A stretch of DNA of 64,000 nucleotides from assembly GCA_013115145.1 (NCBI GenBank), contig JAAPAO010000061.1, positions 34,615 to 98,614 of the forward strand. Reading direction: 5' to 3'. The number at the start of each line of letters is the position of its first letter. The stretch's first letter is position 1. The position numbers and the translations under genes were made by a program. This document shows positions 20,449 to 32,452 of this stretch, one piece after another. The DNA comes from Perkinsus chesapeaki. Taxonomy: Eukaryota > Perkinsozoa > Perkinsida > Perkinsidae. The notes beneath the pieces were generated by a model. It saw nothing but the letters and a program-made list of their open reading frames with translations. It had not been told where the DNA came from and ran no database searches.

Positions 20449-22667
20449 ATGTTGTCTTCCGCAGCAGCGGTTGCAGCTAATCAAGGTCTAACAAATGGGG
20501 ATGATTCTGGACTATTATTAGGAAGTCATAAGAGGAGGAGAATTAATATTGAATCTGATAGCGAAGATGACTCTGACTCTGATGACGACAAGCCTATTGG
20601 AGTTAGCAACACTGTAATATCCTAACAGAAGCGCCTCGTAGAAGCCTTGATAGGCACTCAACTCGACCACTGCATCACCCCAGCCAGATGCAGCAGATGA
20701 GGAGGTCTCTAGTGGAGTTACGAGTGGGTCTAACCAACACAGTGTTGGGATGATATCTGTCGGCGGCTATTCTCAGCTGTTGGCTAAATCTCCATCACCC
20801 AATCTACGTAGAAAGTGCATCCTTTAATGACGAAGGGACCAATTAACCCTTTCATTGGAAGACACGAAAAGGATTTGTTAAATTTTCTCGAAACTTCATT
20901 TCCGAGAGATTTTAGACTAGCACATGCCTATATGTTAAGTATGACCCACTTAGCGTTCTTACCGTAGTAGTCTCTCCCTTTTACTGACTACTAGATTCAC
21001 ACTTCATGGGGTTGTAGTCCTCTCGTGGAAATACCATGGAATCTTCCTTCCAAGTCAATGCACTTTAGTGACCTGTCTGCTCTATTACACGATTACAGTG
21101 AGCTCTCTCAGCCCCCACGCCTCCTACCAACAATATTATAAAAGATGAGTCTATTACCCCAGGCAAAGGGGCACCTACTAACCCGATTGATTCAACATCA
21201 ACAACACCTGCTGCTGCTGTGAAGTCCCCGTCAAGCACTCCGGTAAAACCATTACCAATGGCATTCGCGAAGGATACATCGGTTTCCAGATGGCGGCTTC
21301 AAGCTCCTCGCCTGCGGCTGATCAGACTTCGACTGATGAGGATGATGATGACGATGGTAGTTCTGAGGACAGCGATCAACCTATTATGAGACGACGTAGG
21401 GCTGCTCAACGGAAAGTAGTACATGTGGCGGAGGAACCGGATCACATCTTAATGAATACGATAATTGCGCGGTGCAGATCTGTAAAGTATTATAACGATA
21501 GGTGGATGAGACTATATGGAGGAAGATGTCTCTCGACTTGTGGAGATAGTCATGTTGTTAGATTGCCACATAGATTAGATAACATCTTTCCTTAGTAGAC
21601 TGTAGGCTATGGTGGTTGAGCAGACAGACTCTTTCGTGAAGGATGGACAGTGTTGGGCAGCACCTTGAGTTAGGTGCTGAAGTATACTGAGGACGAGGAG
21701 TCAGAGGGAGAGGACGAAGATGAGGATGCTAGTGATGACGAGTCGGATGATGATGAAGAAGAAGAAAGAGAAAGTGACGATGGAAGTACTGAAATGGTTC
21801 TGTTGGGGAGAGTAGGAAAATTTTTAGGCTACTCGAATGATGCCACAACTCCGGCCCGGTCGGCGAAAGCTCGTCGGCGGACGCGTCCGAAGTCGGCTTC
21901 GGTGAAATCGGAGGAACGAGGGAAAAAGAAGGCAAAAGGGGAAGGCAAAGTGAAGCGGGAGGCCAGTAAGACGTTGTTGAACTGAGCACGACTTAGGCTT
22001 GTGAAAGGTGCTACGACGCCTGTGGCGAAGAAGAAAGTAAACCGATCAGAGAAGGAACAGCTTGTCAGCGAAGTTCTATGCCGTTGGTGGTGGGTCTCTT
22101 CTATTACATCTACTATTTCCATGTGGAGTATTACAGGTATGCCATGCCACCCTGGCCACCGGCTAATGTAGATTATGTGAAGGAGCTCACTAAGCAAGGG
22201 TTTAGGTGGTATCTACGATACGCACTGAAAGTTGATGGTGTCGTTCAGGGTAGTGGACCTTCAGGATTGGGAGGAAGAGGACGATGTTGACAGTCAAGGT
22301 CGCGGAAAGGTTTATGCTCTTTCTCAGGTAGGGTAATTGGCAAGAGTGGTAGAGTGGGCGAGATTTATATAGTTCCCCGGCTTGTACAGAGCATACGATC
22401 GACGGCTTATAGATGTCCGACCGAATGAAGGTAAACCTAGTTATAATAATCTTATGCGTCTGAGTACTGATAAACTGAAAGCCTTGCTGCGAGAAGGAAT
22501 AAAAAGTGAGTTAATGGCATACAGTAGAGATGACGAATGGTTGATTAGATCAACTAGCCGAGCTACGAGCCCAGCCGACCTTTAAGAGGCCTGGGAATGG
22601 TGATCAGGAGCTTGAGGCAGAACTTGTTGTTCGGGGTAAACGTCTAGGATTGAAGGACGGCAGATGA
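20449..22667 (+). CDS. Low-complexity nuclear protein with conserved C-terminal WWY domain
   Basis: The first exon starts MLSSAAAVAANQG and soon gives KRRRINIESDSEDDSDSDDD, a basic patch followed by an acidic run. Further exons include GRHEKDLLNFLETSFPRDF (about 20860-20930), an Asp/Glu block with RRRRAAQRK (about 21300-21420), a second acidic block (about 21690-21790) and a Lys/Arg/Ser-rich stretch (about 21850-21980). The C-terminal domain reads RWWYAMPPWPPANVDYVKEL, then GFRWYL, then IDVRPNEGKPSYNN, then LKALLREGIKTEL, and the stop is at 22665-22667. I have seen similar WWY..WPP domains in alveolate and plant proteins but know no function. Alternating acidic and basic runs suggest a chromatin- or RNA-associated protein. 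Exon borders in the middle are tentative. Confidence 0.5.
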
Positions 22668-22832
22668 TGGTCGCCTCTTATCACCGTCGTCGGGTTACGA
22701 TATTTCACTGCAGTGTGATTGTGGTGTTTAGTAGTAGTAGTAGTAGTATCATCTACATTACTGAATCTATTACTCGAGAATACTGCGCCACTGGGGACAA
22801 CTCGAAGTTAATAATGACATTTGAAACGACAG

Positions 22833-23627
22833 TCACCATTTTTTAGTACGTTTGCTGGTCACACTGGTGCCACCGCCAGGCCGCCGTCCTCGCTTTTTGG
22901 GAGCAGTCCGTCTAGATGAGCTGCCGCCATCGACACTACTATCAGGTGGTGTACCACCGAGAACCCAGTCATCCTGAATACGACAACTAAGTTAGAAAGT
23001 GCATCGTAAAGTGGTACGGGAGAGTGGCCGTCTGCTTGGCTATCCTCCCCTAGGCTGAGCAGTTTGTTAAGCTCTTTTGATACATCCATTCGTAGCCAAT
23101 CTTGAACCTACCAAGCAGTACTGGAATGCAACGTCAGACGGGTATTTCAGACTAATAAGAATGACCGAGAGGACGCCCATCGAAAAGCCGCCTTTCCCAG
23201 CCTTTGGTGACACGCGAAAAGGATATGGTAAAAGCCTTGGGAGTTTTGAAGCCAATCTTGAGTATGCTGATTTTAGCTGCTTACCGATGTCTTGCAGAAA
23301 AGTGTATTGTCATCAAGCTCCCTGAGTATAAAGCCTCCTTTGGAACCAGACATACCATTTAAATGTCTGAGATAAATAATAACAGTGATGCAGCAGCAGC
23401 AGCAGCAGCAGCCAGGAACAGTACTTGCATATAGCTATTATAGCCATGTCACCCTTAACAACGACCCCCTCTTGAGGGCTCAGGATAGCCCTAGTCGATG
23501 GGGAGGGACCTATGTCACCGAAAGTAACGGGTGGTGATGCTGAGGATGATGTGGATGATGACGTTGGTGAGCCATATGGCGGCCGTCCTCCTCCTCCTGC
23601 CAGTGCCGTTCGAACTGGTCTCGACAT
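22833..23627 (-). CDS. Small nuclear protein with AT-hook-like C-terminus
   Basis: The start is at 23627 (MSRPVRTALAGGGGRPP), 58 bp downstream of the PMS2-type gene on the same strand. The N-terminal part is Gly/Pro/Ser-rich. A middle exon reads MDVSKELNKLLSLGEDSQAD. A 44-bp intron then joins it to DDWVLGGTPPDSSVDGGSSS, and the end is KKRGRRPGGG and a basic tail with the stop at 22833-22835. GRRPGGG with flanking lysines resembles an AT-hook, so minor-groove DNA binding is possible. No named family is recognised. A CAG/CTG run (about 23390-23412) lies in an intron. The central exon order is uncertain. Confidence 0.5.
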
Positions 23628-23685
23628 GGCAATAAAAACACTACGGAAGTAGAGTGTAGAATAAACGCAAGAGAAGGGTAAGACA

Positions 23686-26600
23686 TTATAAACGATTGAG
23701 TAAATTATCAAATGGTTCGGCTGCATATTCTTCAATTACACGATCACATCCTCTGCTATTAGCAGGAAGCCGGGCAAGGAGCCGCATCGTGGGCCGACCA
23801 TGAGGGCAGTTCCATGGTTGATTTAACGCTGATAAGCACAACAAGAGCATATGAGGTAGATTACTTACGATACGCACGGTACCTGCCATTTTCCTAACAA
23901 CTGCCTCCATCTTACGGCGACCGAGAGAGTCCCCAATCATGATGGCAGTGCGGCATGCTCGGGATGCTAGCATCGACCACACCCTTGGTGGTCGAAGGCA
24001 ATGACCAAGTGATGTGGACCAGAAGAGAGTTGCCGATGGAACTGATAGCTAAGTCGAGTACGATGATGAGGCGCAGTCGCCTTAGAAGGGGACTGAGGGG
24101 CGGCGGCGTTACCTTCATCATCAGCTCGACCTGTTGCTCCTCTTTCTTGCAGTAGCGCAGCCAGCTCGACAAAGTCTTCCTTGGTGAGCGGGCGACTCCT
24201 TTCAAATCCTAGTCCAGAGGCGACGCCTAAAGCCGTCAACTGTACTCGGGATCCGATAGGAGCTTCATCATCAAACTTGAATCGGAAGCCGCAGGCCTAG
24301 AAAGGCTACACTGAAGTCGGGGAATCGTCCTTCGAGGAACAAACCTCGATTTCCCTGCGTGATTCCCTAATGCATGATTCAATGGGCGGTGGAAGGCTTA
24401 ATCTCACTGGGACGATCATAGGCTGAGATTTGAGCTCAGACGTCTTGTTGAGGCCCTCGAAGATAGTCTTCTCATCACATGCATGTTGGTCCAGGATGAA
24501 GAGCCATTGGCCATCGAGTGCTGTTATGATGAATCCCTTGTTGAACTGCCCTATAACACGCATGTTCTCGAAGTCCTGTTTACCGAGTTTGATGTGGAAA
24601 GTCGCATTGCAACCTTCATCAAACTCTTCTCCTGCATTATCCACTTCTTCATCCTCCAGCCGTCTTTGCTTCCGTTTGTTCACCTCCTCGCTATCCTCCA
24701 AACATCGCTTTCGACACGTGTTCGGCTCCACGGTCTCTTCCTCCTCCACGGTCGACTCCTCGTCCTCCTCTGATTGACTGTCCACTACTGTTTCCTCCTT
24801 CCCTTGTAGCTGAGTAACAGCTACGGCATCTTCCTCGCTCACAGTACTCTGACTTTCTGAGGGCTCGTTAACCTCCTCTCCTGCACTATCATTGAGGCAG
24901 GAGAGGTCTCTCCTCAAGCACATTGAGCTTTCCCTAGTTCCACCGCTGCTTTCCTTCACAGAACCCTCCTTATCTAATTGGGGTTCTATAACTTCTATAG
25001 GTTCAGTATCCTTCTTATCAACACAAGGGACCTCCGAGGCATTCTGGTTGCGCTCTTTCTGTGCACTTTCGGCCAGCACCTCCTCGACGGGACGAACTAC
25101 CAACGCTGATCTTGGCGTTTCAGTGGACTCTTCACAACCGTTTGTCGGCGTTCGCGGGACATCTTCGTCGCAAGGAAGCACCGGAGCAGCAATTCGGTCG
25201 ACAAGAGGCGTGAGAGTACGAGGAGAACTGCACCGTTTGCTCTTTGACATGCCACTGCCCAGCGCAGAGCCCCATAGACGACCTCGAGAGGATGTCCGAG
25301 ATGTTACCTGGATTGGCGTGCTCTTCTGGGGAGTGGACTTGTCGATCTGATCCTCTTTATATCCTTTCTTTGTGTCATCAATATCGACCGCCACTCTCCC
25401 ATCATCCTTCTTAAGCCAATCGTAGAGCTTCCTTTGCTGTTTAGCACTACTAACCTGTACTGCTGTTTGACTTGAAGCACTTGACCATTCCTCCTCAATT
25501 CGTTCAACTATCTGATCGCAAAGCTCCGTCTCGAAGTCCAGTATGACCGATCGTTTATCCTTCGATGAGTTAACATCGGCGTCCACCCCTTCCCCTAGCT
25601 CCACTGATAACACTGCTATCCACGTCCGGCCACTCTTCCGGTCCAGCGCCACTGTGGTTTGGTATTTCTTATACAGCTGGCTTAAAGTCCTTATAACCCT
25701 AGAAGGCATATCCACTGGCCTCCCCCCTACATAGAGCCATTGGGCATGTACCACACCAGAGCGCAGGACACTAGTAGGAGGGGACAACCACCCCTTAAGG
25801 CGCCATCTATCACTATCACCTTCCAGTGATATTCTCGTCATACCATTGAGCTCTGTAGGGGACAGGCAACACACCTTTCGTATAGCAGTATCCATATCAT
25901 CTTCAGGATTGGTGGCGAGCAATGACCGACCATCACAGGTGAGCCGGAAAGCAACGTCATGCCGAATGACAGCATAGGCTTGTATCATACCCACCGCTGC
26001 TGTAACTTGTTTCTTTGCATTTCTCTCGAATTCTCTAAGTCTTACAGGTAGCCCTCTAAACAACCCTCGTACTGTAACCGTGGTCCCAACTCCTCGAACA
26101 GCTTCACCGTCACTACAGCTTAATCGACCAGTCTTATCGTACACTAGAACTCTACCGAGCTCGGAACCGGAATCGCCAGTACGGGTGAGTACAGTAACAC
26201 CGCCATTAGTGAGACCACACATCGCTGCCAATGCCTCGCCTCTGAACCCAAAGCCATTGGAGCCCAGTCTAAGGCCCTCCACTCTGTCATCTAAGACGGT
26301 GTCTACTTTACTAGTAGCATGCCATGAACAAAGTGTGGACCAGTTATCTTGAGATACACCAGAGCCATCATCTGATACCGATATCAAATCTATACCATTA
26401 TTCACAAGAGTTATGGTGATATTCTTCGCACCCTACGAGAGACAGAAACACTGTGGTGGGAAGGGAGGATACTGACTGAACTATACGCAAGCATGAACAG
26501 GGCAGATGGTTACAAAGTCGCGGCAATCTATTAGCGGTTAAGTTTCCCTACTAAGCTCTTCAGTGTTATCCATGCGCACTATCCCTATTATTACAGCATC

Positions 26601-26729
26601 CAATGAGTTCTCCAATAACTCCTTTACACATTGGCTTAGACTAGTAACCACTTGTGCTGCACATATACTATCAATAACTCCCCTTGATAATGCTGTTAAC
26701 TCTACACCTACTGTTGAGGCATTAGACAT
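23686..26729 (-). CDS. PMS2: DNA mismatch repair endonuclease, PMS2/PMS1 (MutL-alpha subunit)
   Basis: MutL homologue that pairs with MLH1 and nicks the new DNA strand during mismatch repair in the nucleus. Exon 1 (26729-26595) has VVTSLSQCVKELLENSLDA, the ATP-binding helix with its glutamate and asparagine. A 162-bp intron (26433-26594) follows. The next exon carries GAKNITI, SVSDDGSGVSQDN and GFRGEALAAM, the other GHKL motifs. A long acidic linker (about 24600-25250) separates the domains. The C-terminal endonuclease domain has DQHACDEKTIFEGL (the DQHA(x)2E(x)4E metal site), ASRACRTAIMIGD and NCPHGRPTMR. The last two are features of the nuclease-competent PMS2 type, so activity is expected. 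Introns 24297-24344 and one with donor gtaccg near 23885 restore frame. One junction near 23980-24110 is unresolved. Confidence 0.93.
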
Positions 26730-26998
26730 ATTAAACTAGTACATCACCGCAGCAGTAACAGCAACAACCTATAGTCAAACCAAGGCCCGACAAGCCCAAC
26801 TTGTAGGCAAGAACCGCATCTTAAGGCCCCTCGTGGCTGCTGCTGCTGTTGTTGTTGTTCTTCCCAATAGCACCCTTCCGATATACCCAAGAGAATATAC
26901 CACTATAACTACCAACACGACAGCTTATCGTCTAATATCCAGATAATGATTGAATCAATGAAACTACTGGACAGTATTCCTAGGAACTTCTATTATCC
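26730..26998. other. Short intergenic gap between two minus-strand genes
   Basis: It contains CAG/CTG-type triplet runs (about 26745 and 26836) and no gene. Confidence 0.4.
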
Positions 26999-28462
26999 TC
27001 ATCGGCTTTCCTCGCCAGAGGGTTCAGGAGTAGAGGCGTGATCAGAATAATCTGGCTCGCTATCGAGCACTGCCAAGGCCCCTGTAGTGAGGATAATATT
27101 ATCTCTAAATGCGACTTCCGGTGACACGACGTAGCCCAGAATGTCATGGTATCTAGATACAGCAATTCCCATCCTCCATCGACCTGTCCCTACTCAGCAG
27201 AGCGACGTCCCATGATCTTCTTCACTTCAACATCGCGCAAGTTGACCAATGCACGCGCTATTTCCTCACCGGTCGCACCCTCTATTAAGGACACGCAGTC
27301 ATCTCGATGGAAACTACCGCTAACATTTGTTATACCTAAATACATTGTCCAGTTTCGAGGATACCTGAAAGCTATTACCGGCAGCGAAGAGGCTCTTCTT
27401 CTTCCTTATGGCATCGGCAGCTCCCGCGTCAAGTGTGATGCTGCCTCTGGTCTTGAGAGCCAACATCCATCGACGTCTCCAAGTCATCTTAGATACAGCA
27501 AACTGCATATCATCTGGGGATACCCTAAAGACCGTCATTAGCTCATCTTCAGAGCCAGTCTCGAGGTAGTGCAGAACCTAGTAACCTATGAAATGCATCA
27601 CGACACCATTCCGATGGTTACCTTATCAGGCTTGGCTCCATGAGTTAGTATGCACTCTATACCAGCAGCAACAGCCGTTCTGGCAGCAACTAGCTTGGTA
27701 GCCATACCACCTGTGCCTGATAGGTGGAGGTGTGCGAGTGGAGTGCTACACAGTCTTACCCCATTCGCTATCCCCAGCAACATCCACATCCAGCTTGGCC
27801 AGCTCAATGCTACTGAGCTCTCTGATAGGTTTGGCATCGGGAAACTCATGTGGGTTTTTATCATATAGGCAATCCACATCAGTTAAAAGGAATAATTTAT
27901 CGGCGTTGCAGCTGACGGCTACTAAGGCAGATAGAGTATCATTGTCTCCAAAACGTAGCTCGTCCACGCAGATGCAATCGTTCTCGTTAATGATAGGAAT
28001 AACCCCCATGTTAAGCAGCTCATTCATCGCATTTCTGAAATTCACAAAGCGGTCCTTGGCGGAGAAGTCAGACCTAGACAGCAGAATCTGCGCCACTTTG
28101 AGGTTGTAGGCATTGAACAGGTCCTCGTATAGTCTTATAAGATGAGATTGCCCAGCAGCAGCGACAGCCTGCTTCAATGCTAGCTGGTTTGATGAGGGAC
28201 GGGTTGCCAAATTGAGCTTCAAACATCCGAACCCGACAGCGGCGGAGGTGACGATAATAACTTGGTAACCAGGGATTCTCCTAATACTGGCAACCAAGTC
28301 CACCAGACCACCCATGTTGGCCATGTTCACAGAATGACAAGGCTTCATAAGGGTAGAAGTACCAACTTTTAAAACAACCAGATGATGCCTTGGTTCCTCA
28401 TCCTCTACTTCTTGTTCGTGGTGTTGATTAGTTGTATCATTTCCTTGTTGCTTGTATGACAT
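26999..28462 (-). CDS. Glutamate 5-kinase with PUA domain, copy 1
   Basis: Catalyses phosphorylation of glutamate to gamma-glutamyl phosphate, the first step of proline synthesis. The amino-acid-kinase domain starts after a 25-residue acidic leader: LVVLKVGTSTLM, VIIVTSAAVGFGC, PIINENDCICVDELRFGDND and FLLTDVDCLYDKNPHEF. After an intron follows GTGGMATKLVAARTAVAAG, then MTWRRRWMLALKTRGSITL and the PUA-like end (GATGEEIARALVNLRDVEVK, then YHDILGYVVSPEVAFRDN). A 41-bp intron splits the PUA part. The stop is at 26999-27001. A PUA domain with no reductase domain fits the bacterial/yeast PRO1 type rather than fused animal P5CS. It is a tandem paralogue of the next gene, 259 bp away, and shares with it a nearly identical tract. 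Confidence 0.9.
27776..27995. repeat. Near-identical tract shared with 29506-29725
   Basis: By hand alignment this 220-bp exon segment differs from 29506-29725 at about 7 positions and includes 119 bp without a difference. Sequence on either side is clearly more diverged. It looks like a gene-conversion tract. Confidence 0.85.
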
Positions 28463-28721
28463 GGCCGCTGCTGCTATCTAAAACAATAGGGGGTACCCCC
28501 TTGACTAGGAGCTGGATATGATAAAAACTAATCAACACGACATGATAACGAGTAAAAAGGTGCCCATGTAATAGATATGAAAGATGCTTTACTTACTACT
28601 GCTGCTGCTGATACTACCGGGAAAGTATTAACCACTACTACTACGGTTTACAGTAACCTACTGCAATACCAATAACATCATCAAAGTAGTCTACTACTAC
28701 AACCATATTAGATGCTAGTAT

Positions 28722-30180
28722 TTACGAGGTACCATCGTAGGTTGAATCATCCCCATCGTCCTCTTCAGGTTCACTGTCTAACATAGCAAGTGCCCCAGTA
28801 GTTAGGATAATATTCTCCCTAAAGGCTACTTCAGGTGTCACAGTGTAACCGAGGATCTTATTAAACCTGTTAATAAACAGATATATATTATATAATACCT
28901 GCATTATTCTCCTACCTATGTGAAGATTGTCCTTTAACCTTATCAACTTCAACACTTTTCATATTCATCAAGGCCCGGGCTATCTCCTCTCCAGTCTCTT
29001 CATCAATCAGTGAGACACCTTCATCTCTATGGAAAGTGCCAGACACCGCACAGATACCTGCATCAGTATTTCACTCGCCACTGTATAGTATGGTATTATT
29101 ACCAGAGGCCAGCAAGGGACGTTTGTTCCTTATCAAATTGGCACCAGCTGCAGTGAGAGTAATTGCTCCCTTTAATGGTAGAGCTAAGATCCATCTACGC
29201 CTCCAGGTCATCTCTGATACAGCAAATCTCATGCTGTCAGGAGACACTCTAAAAACCGTCATCAAGGATTCCGGAGCCCCAGTGGTGAGGTACTCGAGAA
29301 CCTGTTATAAGCAACAGCAGCCATAAGACAAGTAGTCTATGTAAAAGTACTACCTTCTCAGGCTTAGCTCCATGGGTTAAAACACATTCAATACCAGCCG
29401 ATACAGCGGTACGGGCTGCCATCAGCTTTGTCTCCATTCCCCCTGTACCTAGATTACCCGATCAGAATATAACGAGACTATTTTATCACCCCACTGACTG
29501 CCTCCAGCAACATCTACATCCAGCTTGGCCAGCTCAATGCTACTGAGCTCTTTAATAGGTTTGGCATCGGGAAACTCATGTGGGTTTTTATCATATAGGC
29601 AATCCACATCAGTTAAAAGGAATAATTTATCGGCGTTGCAGCTGACGGCTACTAAGGCAGATAGAGTATCATTCTCCCCAAAACGTAGCTCGTCCACGCA
29701 GATGCAATCGTTCTCGTTAATAATGGGTACTACACCCAAATCCAGCAATCTGAATATCGCATTTCTGAAATTCCTGTAACGATCTTTGACCGCGAAGTCA
29801 GGCCTAGACAGCAGCATTTGTGCACAGCGTAGATTGTGCACACTGAAGAAGTCTTCATACAGTCTGATAAGATAGGACTGTCCAACGGCCGCTGCGGCCT
29901 GTTTGAGAGACAAATCATCGGCAGCTGGACGAGAAGATAGGTCAAGCTTAAGACAACCAAATCCAACCGCCGCAGATGTAACAACAATCACTCTGTGATT
30001 TCGACCGGGTATATTCTGAATCGCTGCCACTAGATCAACTAGACCACCCATATTAGCCATATCTACCGTTTGGCAGGGCTTCATAAGAGTAGATGTACCG
30101 ACCTTAATTACGACAAGTTTATACTCATCGGGGCTTGCAAAAAGCTTATCAGCAACGCAGGAGGTTGCAGGAGTCGACAT
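28722..30180 (-). CDS. Glutamate 5-kinase with PUA domain, copy 2
   Basis: This is the upstream tandem paralogue of the gene at 26999-28462, with the same reaction and layout. It starts MSTPATSCVADKLFASPDEY, a different leader, then LVVIKVGTSTLMKPC, VIVVTSAAVGFGCLK, PIINENDCICVDELRFGEND and FLLTDVDCLYDKNPHEF. The following exons give METKLMAARTAVSAG, MTWRRRWILALPLKGAITL and GYTVTPEVAFRENIILTTG, with an acidic tail ending at 28722. Substrate and ATP-binding residues seem conserved in both copies, so both are probably active. The leader and flanks have diverged, whereas the central exon part is almost identical at the DNA level (see the tract). Different expression or feedback control of the two enzymes is possible. 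Confidence 0.9.
29506..29725. repeat. Near-identical tract shared with 27776-27995
   Basis: This is the partner of the presumed conversion tract in glutamate 5-kinase copy 1. The two are in the same orientation and about 1.73 kb apart. Confidence 0.85.
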
Positions 30181-30615
30181 TATATATTATTATTATCAAG
30201 TAGTCTATACACCGGCTGGTTCAGACTTATGAATCATCTTAGCGGCTCCTGATAATTTTGGTATTCTTTCGGAGGCTCGGACTAGGAAACATACACGAGC
30301 AACACAAGACAATTGTCCCGTTCATTGACAAGTCATCACACGCATGATGCGGTCTGAGGGATGCCAGGCATGGGTATTTAAATATCATCATCGAACTCGG
30401 TATTTTGCAACGCCGTGTACTCGTCACTTTGCTGACGAAGATACCTACGCACCCGGAAGAATTTAAGATACTCCCAATCCTATCCTCCCACTCGTTTCCA
30501 AAGCCCCCAATTCCCCCTAGTAATGCACCAATAGGATAGCAATAATGCTCCTCACGCAGCAGGGCTAATCGGACCTAACCAATCTAACTTAAAACGGATA
30601 CACTACATCATCACA
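30181..30615. other. Intergenic, nothing recognised
   Basis: Promoter-side DNA of glutamate 5-kinase copy 2 and 3' flank of the next minus-strand gene. No element is identified. Confidence 0.4.
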
Positions 30616-31434
30616 TCATACCTGATACTGTACCTCATCCTCTACATCCATAACCCCGAAAATAAACCCAAAAGTGCCCCCCATTATTAAAGCGATGAAC
30701 AATACCTACTTGAACGGTACGGTACATGTCGCTAACAGAAAGGCTACCAAATACACCTGGCTCGTGCTCTCCACCAAAGGCCGTGCTACGACTACTTGGA
30801 GGAAGCCAAGGAGGTAGTTTATCATATCCACTACTGAGAAGGTAAGGGCGAACGATACCGACACTCCCAGTACCGAGTATCTGAGTTCCGATGAATTTAT
30901 CGAATAGTTTCGCGGCCTACAGCGGTATCTTCAGAACCGGGGACATTCCTACGAACCAATTCTTTTCAAGGATGAAGCACAAGAATCCGCTGACCACAAT
31001 CAGGGATGCAAATAGTTGCAGTTGTTTCTTCCTTGCCGATTCCTCTGGAGTGCTCACCTAACCCGATACGTGACGCTACCCCACCACCACGAGGAGGAGG
31101 AGGGCACTGCTACCATCTGAGCTTGTGTTGATATGCGCCATAGTATGACACATCCAACAGATATGAACAACAATCCAAAATAAAGGGCGAAAAATGCCGA
31201 CATAGATATCTCAACCAGAGTGCAGTTAACCACTAGGGATATTATTATGCCCAAAACTGCACCTGACCGAACATACCTTTTCCCCATTGATGCCCCCCCT
31301 TCCCCCTCCCTACCGATAACAGCCGCCGTTCCTCCCTTAATTAGCAGCTGTCCCGTTATTGGTGTGGTGGACATCTGCTGGAGCGTTGTGATTGCTCCTT
31401 GTGTTGTCTTGGGAGTGTAGGATTGTAGTTTCAT
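30616..31434 (-). CDS. Small multi-pass membrane protein, family unknown
   Basis: The start at 31434 gives MKLQSYTPKTTQGAITTLQQ. Two hydrophobic spans follow in exon 1 (SGAVLGIIISLVVNCTLVEI and FFALYFGLLFISVGCVILW). A 57-bp intron joins it to STPEESARKKQLQLF and a third span (SLIVVSGFLCFILEKNWF). A 36-bp intron leads to AAKLFDKFIGTQILGTGSVG and a Pro/Ser-rich part ending DMYRTVQ. The last piece, MGGTFGFIFGVMDVEDEVQY, ends at the stop 30616-30618, but I could not find a canonical splice joining it. I recognise no family. An organelle membrane location is a guess. Confidence 0.5.
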
Positions 31435-31657
31435 TGAAATCACAAATACCTTATAATACCTTACTCGACCCTGTGATGATGATGACCAAACAAGACACTT
31501 ACTACTAGTAGTTGAGAGATACGTACGTATAGGGAAGGATAAGTAACCATCGTCGACGTCGTCTTGGACAATGCCAGGACAGTTTATTTGGTAGGTTGAC
31601 GGATGAATAATAACTCAGATATGCTACTACGTCAATGCTGGCCTCGAGCGCTGATGC

Positions 31658-32151
31658 TTAGGCCGACTTCTCTTCGTTATTGGGAGAGGTGGCCTCCTTC
31701 TCAACATAAGGAGGGTTCACCTGCATGTTGGTGAAGCACTTGACGATGGAGATATCTTCAGGCTCGGCATCCTCTTTAAGAACAAAGAAGCAATGGGTAT
31801 CTACAACTAGCCGTCAATTAACCACTATGAAGTAGTATTACCTCCATATGGACTAACATCTACCTTGATACCCTTCATACCAGCAAGCTTGCGCTCAGCA
31901 TTGGGATGGAACTTCAGCACTGCTTCCACAAGCTCGTAATCAGGAGTACCCTAACCAAGCGCCACAAACAGGCCTCCTATCATCATCATCCACCACCCTA
32001 TCGCCCAAGGGCGTCTGCTAATCACCTGCTTGAGCTCCTGTCCAGCCTTACGGCTTCTGAGGACATCTCTCACACGGTTATTGGCGGTATGTATGTTGTT
32101 GTAGCGCTGCGTGCCAAGCATTATTGGCTTGTCGCGGGAACGCTTACGGTC
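31658..32151 (-). CDS. DUF3223 domain protein (DCL-like), 5' end unresolved
   Basis: Three exons are clear. 32151-32036 reads GTQRYNNIHTANNRVRDVL and AGQELKQ. The next (to about 31848) reads TPDYELVEAVLKFHPNAERK and MKGIKVDVSPYG. The last reads HCFFVLKEDAEPEDISIVK and CFTNMQVNPPYVEKE, with the stop at 31658-31660. This follows the DUF3223 pattern (D..L...LL.HP....K.G.G, then CF.....G...DFS..KC) known from plant DCL, needed for plastid rRNA maturation, and from the C-terminus of Pol IV/V. I infer an RNA-related role, possibly in an organelle. The first coding exon should lie upstream of 32151, perhaps near 32350, but is not identified. Confidence 0.62.
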
Positions 32152-32452
32152 CTATCCAAAGCAGCAGTAGCAATAATAATAGCATCTCACACAATCGTAA
32201 TAATACAGTATCAAATAGTACAGAAATAAATACATTGTTAAACAACTTATAAAGGGCCTTTATACATCAAAGGGGGGCAACAATCAATGCGATAAACCCT
32301 TTACGACATCATCATGACATCTTATCGCCTCTTCATATCGTCCATCAAGGGTAAAACCCTCATAAAAGTAGCAACAACTGCTATTAGACGAGCGACAAGA
32401 AGAAGAAGGAGACGACGACGACGATCCCCGAGTAAGCCCATCACACTGCGAG

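Noticed and set aside
23385-23412. CAG/CTG run as a possible polyglutamine or expansion locus
   Set aside because: It falls in an apparent intron; similar short CAG runs occur throughout the window (for example 37803-37825, 39445, 44034), so it is a general feature.
24430-25350. Plus-strand frames opposite the PMS2-type gene
   Set aside because: They are antisense shadows of a long, motif-rich minus-strand exon.
26999-30180. Fused P5CS (kinase plus reductase) as in animals and plants
   Set aside because: The kinase domain is followed by a PUA-type domain and a stop; no glutamyl-phosphate reductase motif is present in either copy.
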